DNA from: Aphis gossypii
Lineage: Eukaryota > Arthropoda > Insecta > Hemiptera > Aphididae
Assembly: GCF_020184175.1 (NCBI RefSeq)
Contig: NC_065530.1
Span: 64,271,260 to 64,335,259 of the forward strand
DNA length: 64,000 nt
Direction: 5' to 3'
The notes below the pieces were generated by a model, which was given only the letters and a program-made list of their open reading frames with translations, was not told the origin of the DNA and did no database searches. The translations under genes and the position numbers were made by a program. Shown piece by piece: positions 1-9,552 of this stretch; within the stretch, counting starts at the first letter, position 1, and each line of letters starts with the position of its first letter.

Positions 1-668
1 ATGTCAAAGATATTTTATGTAAAACTAACGGTTTTTTTATTTTTATACATCAATTGAAGAAAACCAAAACCAAAAACTGTAACTGTGTCAATGTATTTTT
101 TCAAAGCAAATTGCTATTAAAAAAATAATGTTTAGATTATAGGTGTAATATTTGATTCTACTATCATATTTTATATTTTTATTTCTATGTATAATACATA
201 ATACATGGTACCACTATTATACCTGCAAATGCCGTTTAATACAATAATAATAATAATGTTACCAAATACTTCAAGTGATACTTCCAGGACATTATCATCG
301 TGTTTGGTATGTTTCGCTACCGCCAATTAAATATTTTAGATGGAAACTCGTTTTACGTTTTTATATGTATACAACGTCGTTAATATATAATGATATACAA
401 CGCATATACACCCTGTTAAGAAGATACGTGTGCCATTCCACATAAAAAAAACACAATTTTTAAATAATCCGTTTAAAATCGTTCTTATTAAATTATTATA
501 AAAATGTATATCGTCTCCCATGCTTAGTTATTACTTATTACTCGTTTTATTTATTATTATTGTTGTTAATTTTGGTCATCCGCTGCTGTTACCCCAATAT
601 AAAATCAAATAGATATTATATTATGCCTTTATAAGGTCGAGTAACGGAATATTTGTTTCTTTATTTTT
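1..668. other. AT-rich stretch, no firm gene
   Basis: AT-rich DNA with short A and T runs. On the minus strand, about 320 down to 260, there is a small open patch (residues KHDDNVLEVSLEVF) that ends at a possible donor GTAACA. If the coding-looking segment at 669-875 is real, this could be a further exon of the same gene, but the splice signals are weak and I do not call it. Confidence 0.3.
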
Positions 669-875
669 TTATAATGTTTCAGTCACATTGAAGAATAGCT
701 CTAGCATACACGGTTTATTGCCTAACACGATTTTTTTATTCTCTAGGATAATATTATTGAAAACAACAACCGGTAGAATCTCGTCCTCGCAGTCTCCAGG
801 ATATCTACTGTCACTAGTTAACTCTGCCCCCTCAATCAACAGAGCTCGAAGCCATAGAACGACTAAACTATTAAT
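669..875 (-). pseudogene. Coding-looking minus-strand segment (exon or gene relic)
   Basis: The minus strand stays open for 68 codons from just after a TGA at 876-878 to a TAA at 669-671. The reading is protein-like, with an acidic patch (DCEDEILPVVVF) and later VLGNKPCMLELFF, whereas the plus-strand reading is the serine-rich type expected opposite acidic codons. Possible minus acceptors are the AG dinucleotides at 868-869 and 863-864. There is no ATG at the start, so it would be an internal or terminal exon. An AATAAA lies within about ten bases after the stop, which would suit a terminal exon but is common by chance here; alternatively GTGACT just before the stop could be a donor. I do not recognise the protein. 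It could be an exon, a decayed copy or a chance frame. Confidence 0.3.
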
Positions 876-2990
876 TCAAAGGATAATATTTCAAAATAAG
901 AATAACGAATTTGTTATATTAAGTATTCCGTTATATAGCGTATATAGCGTTATTTAAATATACTATGAACATAATATTAGTATACGTAAGTATACTCATG
1001 ACAAAATGACGTTTGCGTGTTTATAGTTTAATATGTTTGTTTCTAGATGATTTTATTTTGTGTATGCATAAAAGGGGAGTTTGCGACAATTTTATTATGA
1101 TGCAAAAATATTAGCTTCTATAATTTGCCTATGCTTGGTCCACGATAATGCTGGGATTTTTACTTAATTATAAATAGTAATTCCAATTTTTTATTTATTT
1201 TTTTTTTAATTCCACTATCGACAAAGAAATGCGTTTGAGTCTTTAGAAAACGTTTGAATGGTTTTTATTTTAAATATTATGGCATATTTGTATAATAGGA
1301 TTACTTGAAAATTTTAGTCATCATCGAGTCAGTTTTTTTTTTTTTTTAGACTAATATTCTAAACTTCAAAAGTATTTTTTTTTTCTCACTGTAGTGAAGA
1401 CACTATATGCTATACGTATAGAATAATGTACATTAAAATAAACCATGTATAGTATACGAATACGAGTACCACATCCATATTCCATAATATACTTACTACC
1501 TATAACTTAGAACGATCTAATCAGATCGATCATAGTTTTTTAGCAGGTTAATTTTATTAAATTAATTATTTTGGATTAAGAGCTACACACTCGTATCTAT
1601 GAAAAAAATCATGATAATATCTTTAGGTAACCACATAATGTGTGTATTGATAGATATAACAGATCATAATTATTTACTTTACTGTCGAAACGTATCGTTT
1701 CAAAAATATATTTATAATTTTTATAACTACAGTCTACAGTAGTCTGCGTCAAGTAACGGGTTAAGCAATAATATTAATATTTTATGTATTTTAATTATAA
1801 TATCGGTAAATAATGATACTCGCGGAGATTGCATGGTGTGGATAGTGAAATATTATATAATAACGATATTCTATACTGAGCATCATCTATATTATAAGAC
1901 CCGATCACATATTATAGGGTTATTATAACTACTTATAAGTCAATAAAAATGGGAAGTTTAAATCTCGCGATGTACATAATAGGTATAATATGTTTTATAT
2001 AATACTTATATACATCAATTTTATTGATTATTTTATCTACGTTAATCAAAATAATTATAGAGATCGAGTACTAAAAATAAGAAATTATTATTCAACCAAA
2101 CGACGAAGGTGGTACTCTTATCTCCTATTATTATTATTATTAAGCTCCATAAAAATGTTTATAGAATTTATTTTTATAATTCGCAGATTACCTTAACATC
2201 GGCTACACCTATCCATTAGGTAGATACTGTATTATAATATTATACAGTTAAACCGAGTCAGTAACACGTGTTTCCACAATAAATAAGTCGTTGGAAAACG
2301 TGTTTGTGAATAATTTTCGTCCATTCAACGTTCTAATGTTCACATCAATTCACTGAAACTCAAGTAATTTCTGCGGCATGGAATCGCTTCGGACATTGTC
2401 CCAGACGCATTATTATACTATAAATTAATATCCAAGTATATATAGTTATAGATATCATGAATATATTTTAATATTTACAAATTGTTGGGCGTGTTCGATC
2501 ACTGCGAAAATACAATGTTTGTTCTGTTATATTATTATGTTTATCGGTATTCGGTAGTACGTTCAACGACGATACGATTTCTTATGGATTGGTTCCCGTT
2601 TATACACGCGTGTGAATAACCAATTAAGTCGGCAGTGTGTACGCACCCCAAGTTGACCATACATTCATGAGACACACTCCTCAATATTATTCGGTATTTC
2701 CAGTATAACTTAAGATTTACTACTCGATTTTTAAAGTATTTTCATAATATAATTATGTATACAAATTAGCATTAGAATGAGTCATTTCAGATTTCGTACA
2801 AAAGCATAACTATGACGATATAAATAGAATACCAAAAATGTCCAGGAAAAAAAAAGACGGCTATATTAATGAGTATTAGTTTGATATGATGCCTACAAGA
2901 ATTATTTTACCATAGTAATATGTTAACTACATTATTTTAAAGAGACTATAAACATTTTTACGTGTCTTTAAAAATTACGTATTATAGGAG
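876..2990. other. AT-rich stretch, no gene seen
   Basis: Long T and A tracts and short palindromic AT motifs. The open frame at 1990-2196 (plus) is dominated by Ile, Tyr and Leu codons, as expected of AT-rich noncoding sequence, and has no splice context. Nothing here is supported as a gene. Confidence 0.5.
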
Positions 2991-3004
2991 TTATAGACTG
3001 CGAT

Positions 3005-3088
3005 ATGAAAATGGCTGATGTTTGTGAGGAGGATGCTAAGGATCGTAGTAAGTGGAAATTTAGAACCAGAGTGACCGACCCCAAATAG
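3005..3088 (+). mobile_element. Non-LTR retrotransposon ORF2 C-terminal relic
   Basis: The frame from ATG 3005 to TAG 3086 encodes 27 residues containing KMADVCEEDAKDRSKWK followed by a short basic stretch and DPK before the stop. This matches, from family knowledge, the extreme C-terminus of the endonuclease/reverse-transcriptase polyprotein of RTE-like non-LTR elements, often annotated 'craniofacial development protein 2-like' in insects, where a D-W-rich tail ends in a basic run and DP. After the stop comes a purine-rich GAAGG/AAGAAG stretch to about 3125, as at the 3' end of such copies. Nothing of the reverse transcriptase or endonuclease core is visible upstream, so this is a heavily 5'-truncated, dead copy. 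The match is from memory of the motif, not an alignment. Confidence 0.6.
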
Positions 3089-3125
3089 TTGGAAGAGAAG
3101 GCGAAGGAAAAGAAGAAAAATAAAT

Positions 3126-4146
3126 ATAAGTTTTCTTTGTGGAACACGTTTGAAACATATCTAATTTACCAATATCACTACTAATCGAGTAATATTATGA
3201 CTACTTTCTTTGAACTTGAACACTACCCAACTTTTGAAAACACTCAACGTTGTATATTTTTAACTATCATAATGCCAATTTATCACACTCAACAAATATA
3301 GCTATATAATTATAGTTATAACTAATATATAACATATTTAGTTTTTCGAGTTTATATTTATACAGTGACCATTGGTCACTTTTAAAGCCCAAAAGCCCTA
3401 TAATAGATAATACAGGTACGTCGTATATACTAGAAAAATGCATTATGTAACTGAACAGTCCTCAATTTTGTCAGTTATTCAAATATATCCTTCCACAACG
3501 TTGCATAAATAAAACAAAGAATATCATATGAAAACCAATTATGTCTAGAAATATCTTAACAAAAATCTTTACAAAATGTAATAAATAATTATTTAATCAG
3601 ATTATTATTTATTATGATATAATTTAACTGTGTTAATGTTTGTATTCAATGATTTTTTTTAAAGGATTTAGAACACCGGGCTTTTATTCTACGACTTTTA
3701 TTTCACCAATCCATAATACTGCAACACTAGTATACAGTAAGTTTTTGATATTTCTCATTTATTTACGTCTATGAAATGTATAGATATTGCGAGTTATCAG
3801 GAAGTGATGTACATAAAAATATTTTGTATCGTCATTATTTAATTATATTATTATTGTTACTATCATATAATTAATATTAATTTTAAACATACCATAATAT
3901 GAATTATAATTTATAATATCATTATTATATATTCAATATTCAATATTCATAATATATACATCGTTTATTGTATTGGAACATAGATCGTTATAACAACAAT
4001 GCGATCAAAATAATATTATAAAACTAAATATATATTATTTACGTAGGTATAGTACCTATAAGTTATAACTTAAACATTTCATATTATAATATCCGAACGG
4101 GCGAACGAGTGTATATTTTATGTACTATAATTATACATATCTATAC
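3126..4146. other. AT-rich stretch, no gene seen
   Basis: Low-complexity AT-rich sequence, including a tract near 3840-3960 built of TTATTATT/AATATT words. No splice-flanked or GC-richer patch stands out. Confidence 0.5.
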
Positions 4147-4507
4147 AGAGTGATTCTTATGATGGAAATAGTATTTCATAACAACTTCATATTTTTACTC
4201 TTTAGACACTTTACCATTCAATATTTACTTAACATTAAATACTTATTATGTTTAAGTACAAAAAAATAACTTTTGGTTGATATTTGGCTTTTAAACGTTA
4301 ATATTTTTATAAAATTATTCTGTTGAAAATTATAAAATTAAATAGGTCTACCCACCAATATATTTATTCGATTTCGTTAATATTCATGACATTTAAAAAC
4401 AAAAATGTTCATATTTCGTAATAGTATAAGTAATGTGTAACTAAAATTTTGAAAAAAGTATAAATACTTTTTGAAAAAAAATCATTTACTGTTCGGGTAA
4501 TCACTCT
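4147..4507. mobile_element. MITE-like element with 9-bp terminal inverted repeats
   Basis: A 361-bp AT-rich block is bounded by AGAGTGATT at 4147-4155 and its exact reverse complement AATCACTCT at 4499-4507. Ends reading (C)AGAGTGATTC resemble those of short non-autonomous DNA transposons common in insect genomes. The interior has no coding capacity and long T/A tracts. Similar TCTATA words lie outside both ends but no clean target-site duplication can be fixed by eye. Nine matching bases could arise by chance in a window of this size, so the call rests on the end sequence plus a MITE-sized, AT-rich, non-coding interior. Confidence 0.45.
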
Positions 4508-6679
4508 TTAGTCTATATGCATACTAACAGCGTCTGACATCGTTAAATATATTCTGAAATTATAATATTTTTATGACTGTGTGTGTTATAGATAAAAGTA
4601 TTTACCAATACATATTATAGTGTGTATTGAAACCGCATTTTAAACGTCTGGTAAGATATCCTTGTAAATGTGATTTAATATATTAACATTAATCATTATT
4701 ATTATAATACTTATATATATTTTGTAAAACAATATGTAATATACTAACACTAAGTGCCTTTAAACATTTATAATTAAATGTATACTAGATAATTATTAAT
4801 TTAACAGTTAGTATTGCTTATCTTACAAAACATTTAAGTTTGTATAATATATATATATATATATTATATTAAAAAAAAAAAATCGTTTTTGATACAATGA
4901 GTTTGTACTGTTAAAAAAATCAACCTGTGTATTATTAGTTTCTATATAAAAAAGCAATGTATAACATTATTATAGCTGCTAACGTCTAGTGAAATTTTTT
5001 TTAGTTATATTTACTTGTATATTCTTATCGTAGGTGGCATTTTAAATAATAATTTTTTTTAAGTTTTAATTATAATATTCAAATATTATTATTTTACTGT
5101 TATATAATATTAATATTATGTAATGTATATATATTTATACATATATAGTTTCATTATTTTAATATAATTAATTATATTGTCCATGTATAAATTATACATA
5201 AGTATACACAAGTATGTATACATGTATATTGTATAATGTATATATTTTTCCAACAAAAATAATTTTACATGAATTGTTAACATTGTTAAACATCTAATTT
5301 TTTACATAAACATAAATAAATTTACATTTAATAACCACTTTATCAGCAATATTTAAACATTTTAAAATTTGAAGTAGCTTGCTATGATATTCTTGATAAT
5401 TTTTTTCTTAAGGATTTAATTAATTTTAATTATAAACGTATAACTACGTTAATTAAGTTGAATAAGCAATAAAATATATCCATTTATATTATGAAATCGC
5501 TAAATTATTTGTAACACACATACAATATCAACTTGAATAAAATTCCCACAATATAGTATTATTATATATGTATGTATCTATCACACGTTTGAATTGTGTA
5601 TGAAACACGATGGGGTTAATAATAATTAATATTATTTATATATTTTGATTGATGATTGTGTATTTGCCTATAACCACGCACCTCAATATAAACATTATGA
5701 TACCACAAAGAATATAATATTTAAATTACCGTACGTGATCTGATTTCGTTTAAAATGAAACGAACGTATATTGAACGATTTCAGTCACAAGATATATTTC
5801 GCATTGTTAAAAACATATTAATGATTACGGTACGTCGATGATGAATTGCGATTTTCTCATTATAAAATATGATTGTACATTAATTTTACGTTTTTAACAA
5901 TATACAGTTATCATATATATATTTCTATGTGTATAATAGGTACCAATAATTTCTTATACACACTGACAGTGGTCAATAACGGCCATTGGTTTATAAAACA
6001 AATAACAATCTAACGAGAAATAAAATTTTGGTTTTTTAGTATAACAATATAAAATATTTCAATTATCTACTTTATGCTATTCAGATAATATATTTTTGAT
6101 TTATGTACTTTTATAATAATTTATTAACTGTATGCATGTTTTTAATTTTCCGTTTATCATTTAATATATTAATTAAAATTAATAAACGGTATGCGTAAAG
6201 ATTTATTGTTAAACTTTAATACTTAATAAAAGCTCTTGTAATAAATGATCTATTATGTTTTTATAACCATTATTATATATTTTATGTTTGTACGATACGT
6301 ATACGTCATACGTGGTTCGCATGGACGCATGGTTCACATATAGTCTTATTCGCGTGATTTTTTTTTTTAAGAATCGTTATATAGAAATTGAAAGACATTT
6401 ATTTTTAATGAATATTCTTTTTATTGTACCAGCAGCAATAACGTCTTAATTTTAAAAATTGTTAAATTATTAGAAACTTAAAATAAAATAGCAACAACAT
6501 TCTTTTTTAAATGGATTTTGATGTTTTATACTGAAAATATTGGTTGAATCATCAATTTTGGTTCTCTATTCAACTACAACCATCCTTAAAAATTCAGATT
6601 CACCAATACCATTTTATTAAAATGATTGAAACCCGTTAAACACTAAATTTACCATAGAGTTAATAATAATTTTTTAATT
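4508..6679. other. AT-rich stretch, no gene seen
   Basis: Highly AT-rich, with an (AT)n run near 4847-4865, T-rich tracts near 5000-5110 and repeated ATATATTTATAC-like words near 5130-5240. No exon-like patch was seen on either strand. Confidence 0.5.
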
Positions 6680-6779
6680 TTTAATGATTACATATACGTT
6701 TTTAGGTGATAAACTCGATGGGAAATCTAAAGAAACGCATAAAAATAAAAATGTATATCTGTGGATGGCTAAACTACAC

Positions 6780-7400
6780 GTTTTGAACGTGCGATCGGAC
6801 CGGCGATGTTCGTCAAGGTCCACCCACACGGTGCCACAGGTGTTCTACCCAGCTTTCTGTGGGTAACTATTGATGCTCGCAGCTTGGTCAGCGCAGCGGG
6901 CGGCCCGACGCTGTACAGTGTACACCCACCAGTAGCAGATAGTCGTGATTTTTTTTTTTTAGGGTGTTTTTTAATTTTACTTAAAAGACATAAAAATCGT
7001 GAGGGCCATTCACGGCCATTATTATTATAATAATCATTGATGTCCGTTTATATTAATGATACAATAATGTATGCAATACCTTGTCTGCTACTCACTGTGG
7101 ATACGTCCCGGTGGTGCTCAGTGTCGGAAAATTGTATCCGGTCACGGCCGGAACGGCCAGCGGGACGCTTTGACTGTGCGGCGCAGGCTGCTCTAGCGAG
7201 CAGATACTCGTCGGCGACCACATGCAGCGGACAGGTGACAGCTGACAGCTCGATACTCCTGATTTCATCTCGAGACAGCACGACAGCACCGTGTACGCAA
7301 ATACGGGAGATTACCGGCCTCGATCCGCCGTTCACCGAAACAGTACCGACGCGGATCACTCTCTGACCATGTCAGACATATTTTGCTGCGAGTATTACGG
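6780..7400. promoter_or_regulatory. GC-rich CpG-containing island
   Basis: This island is clearly GC-richer than the kilobases on either side, with many CpGs (CGGCC, GCGCAG, CGACG). In AT-rich insect genomes such islands usually mark promoters and first exons. It contains several overlapping open frames on both strands, as expected of GC-rich DNA that is short of stops. The most exon-like is the minus-strand segment at 7096-7268. On the plus strand, an acceptor-like TTTTTAG precedes about 150 open bases ending at CTGTGG/GTAACT near 6862. The layout would fit a bidirectional promoter, but no TATA box or initiator stands out. Confidence 0.4.
7096..7268 (-). CDS. Possible first coding exon, unknown protein
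   Basis: On the minus strand an ATG at 7268-7266 opens a frame of 57 codons plus two bases, ending exactly at a near-consensus donor (CCACA/GTGAGT; intron begins at 7095). The predicted N-terminus is rich in Ser, Pro, Thr and Cys, with stretches such as SSCQLSPVRC and YNFPTLSTTGTYP and no signal peptide or membrane segment. That composition resembles disordered N-termini of nuclear regulators, but this is only an impression. Third codon positions are GC-rich compared with the surroundings. The sequence upstream, to about 7370, would be 5' UTR inside the island. An alternative minus frame over the same bases is also open (7048-7359), so the choice depends on the donor. No second exon could be identified at lower coordinates. 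Confidence 0.35.
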
Positions 7401-8200
7401 ACGGACAACGACACGTTATCGGTACATATAATAATTAATAATATTATCTAGTCACCGGTTTACGACAATCATTGACAAGTCAGCTAGACTTAAAAGCTCA
7501 AAAACGAATTTTTAGTTTTTGGAATGGGAGCGTTTTTACTATCTATTGTCTATAACGAAACGTCTAAGTAACGAATTGATTTATGGCTTGGTTTTGTTGA
7601 TTTTTATTCTTATCGTCTAAACAATAGTTTATCCGATTTATAGTTATATTTTATTACAATATACATATATTATGTATATATTATAGAATTTAAGGTTGTT
7701 ACTTCCGATTATCGAACAAAATGTCAACGATCGTTTAGTATCTAAACATCGAAATTAAATTAAAGCTGATCGATAATTTAAACGTTCAGTGATATATTTT
7801 TGTTCAGTGAAACTGGGCGCCGAGCTATTAAAATATGAACGTACTATATGTCTAAATATTATTGCCGAATTTAAAATTATAATAATGCTTTATTATTGCA
7901 TACTGCCGTTCAGTTAACATGAGCGATATATCGACTTCTTTTCAAAAACTTTAAACACAAGACAATACATTGGTAGGTACTACAATTTTTATTTTACTGA
8001 TACGTGCTTACGTGTAATATCATAGACAATATTATAATTAATAGTTAAGAAGTTTGATATTGTTTTGTTTTTATGTATATCAAATTTAATTAATATCATT
8101 ATTTTTACACCCGGGAAATATATTATATAACAATATTATATTGTCGTTACATGAATAACAATAATAATGATAATTAAACAACAACATTGGGCATGTTATT
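7401..8200. other. Intergenic AT-rich spacer
   Basis: AT-rich DNA between the GC island and the promoter-like region at about 8.2 kb. No exon-like patch. It could hold regulatory sequence for one or both flanking transcription units. Confidence 0.4.
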
Positions 8201-8220
8201 CTGTAGGTCTTCGCATCATA

Positions 8221-8461
8221 CAGCCAATCAGCGCGTTACTGACTTACTATACTACTTTTCTATTGGTTATTATTATTGTTGGATGCATTTAACCTATCTT
8301 AACTAGTAGAGTCCCAAGATAAGTACGCCAGTCGTAGTTAGAACGCAGTGATATATACTTCAAACTTCGTTTGACCGTTCAAAGCACCAAGCCGTTGTCA
8401 CATCGCATATTTCTCGACAATAATAATTGATTCATCGTCGATTCTGTATACACATTCTGAG
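8221..8461 (+). promoter_or_regulatory. Putative promoter and noncoding first exon
   Basis: A CCAAT motif (CAGCCAATCAGCG) lies at about 8222-8234. A more balanced stretch follows, containing CGCCAGTCGTAG at about 8327-8338, similar to an arthropod initiator (CAGTC). From there to 8461 the sequence has little coding character, then meets a near-perfect donor, TCTGAG/GTGAGTCG, with the intron starting at 8462. This suggests a roughly 130-base untranslated first exon on the plus strand. Possible partners are an acceptor-like TTCCTGACAG just before 8608, which would place the following long hairpin in the transcript, or much more distant exons on the same strand. The start site and partner exon are inferred. 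Confidence 0.45.
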
Positions 8462-8647
8462 GTGAGTCGTGGGCTATTGCTTAACTATACGCTTTAAATA
8501 ATTATTTTAATCTATGCTATAAAATAAAGTCCCAATTTTTTGTCACACATACAAATCCACACCGTTCAACGTATCGTCACCAAATTTTTTACTGTTATTC
8601 CTGACAGCTTTGCTGGAGGTTTTAGTACCACTTTTGTTAGGGAACAT

Positions 8648-9072
8648 GTCCAATATTTTGACATTTTTAGATTTTTACAAAAATATGTCATCTGTATCTA
8701 AACACATTATTTGGTGTGAAAACGAAACACATCTACGTGTTGCTATAGTAACAATATGTGTATCTTATTATTTTATTTATTTTGAAAAGTGAACACAATA
8801 AGTTACTCAATTTAAGTTTTGTGTCTCTCCGGTAAAATTTGAATTTCGGCGTATTAACATATAAATATATTATAATATATAATACATCTACGTGGAAATT
8901 CAAATTTTACAAAAGAGACACAAAACATATGTTGTGTAACTTATTGTGTTCACTTTTCAAAGTAAATAAAATAATAAGACACACGTAGATATATTTCGTT
9001 TTCACATCAAATAGTATGTTTAGATACAAATAACATATTTCTGTAAAAAATGAAAATGTCAAAATATTGGAA
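8648..9072. repeat. Long imperfect inverted repeat (hairpin-forming)
   Basis: The left arm, 8648-8847, and right arm, 8895-9072, are reverse complements over nearly their whole length; by eye about 85-88 percent of aligned bases match, apart from a roughly 22-base insertion in the left arm around 8745. The arms start with perfect pairing next to the 47-base loop (GTAAAATTTGAATTTC at 8832-8847 against its complement at 8895-8910) and end with TCCAATATTTTGACA paired to its complement at 9058-9072. Transcribed from either strand this would fold into a stem of about 180 bp. Candidates are a fold-back transposable element or an RNA-hairpin (hpRNA) endo-siRNA precursor. The open frame 8610-8792 crossing the left arm is probably incidental. 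Confidence 0.9.
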
Positions 9073-9497
9073 TAAATAACTTTTATGTAAATGTTAGTTT
9101 CTGTGTACCTACAATTCTCGTATATTGTATAGGTACATAGATAAATAAGTTCTGTTTTTAAATTGGTGATTAAAAATTAACCCGAATTTTAAAATATTGT
9201 ATTCGATTTTATATTTAAGTATTTAACTGATAAATCGGGAATACCTAACGAAAAATCTATACGATCATTTTATCATGTACAATGTCAATGTGTCAATATG
9301 GAATTGCATGTGCATAATGATAAGTATGTATAATAATATGTTAATTATTATATATAGGTACGCACGTCGCAATCGTGATTCGTGACGGATCTAAACGATC
9401 GGTCATTCTATAGGCGTATCACACCACAGTCCAAACTGATGCACTTATGTGCATTCTTTCGTTTTTATTATGTGCGAATACGATATAACCAGCTCAC
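9073..9497. other. AT-rich spacer
   Basis: AT-rich, with no gene. The 95-codon plus-strand frame that begins with a GTG at 9382 and continues to 9669 has no ATG near its start and no convincing splice context, so it is not called. Confidence 0.4.
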
Positions 9498-9552
9498 CGC
9501 GAGACGGGTTGTGTCGTTTTCAGCCTTCCACCGGGTCGCACGGGTAATTAGC
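9498..9552 (-). CDS. Possible small internal exon, unknown protein
   Basis: On the minus strand an AG at 9554-9553 precedes 55 bases that end at CTCGCG/GTGAGC, a good donor. The frame (one leading base, then 18 codons) is open and reads like coding sequence, with residues TRWKAENDTTRLA and mostly G- or A-starting codons, in a patch GC-richer than its surroundings. The pyrimidine tract before the acceptor is weak. The opposite strand is also open here and has a TTTTCAG of its own, so strand is not certain. No product can be named. Confidence 0.22.

Noticed and set aside
2200..2420. Minus-strand exon-like patch near 2.3 kb
   Set aside because: All three frames are open for 20-35 codons with equally plausible residues and no donor, so it is not distinguishable from chance.
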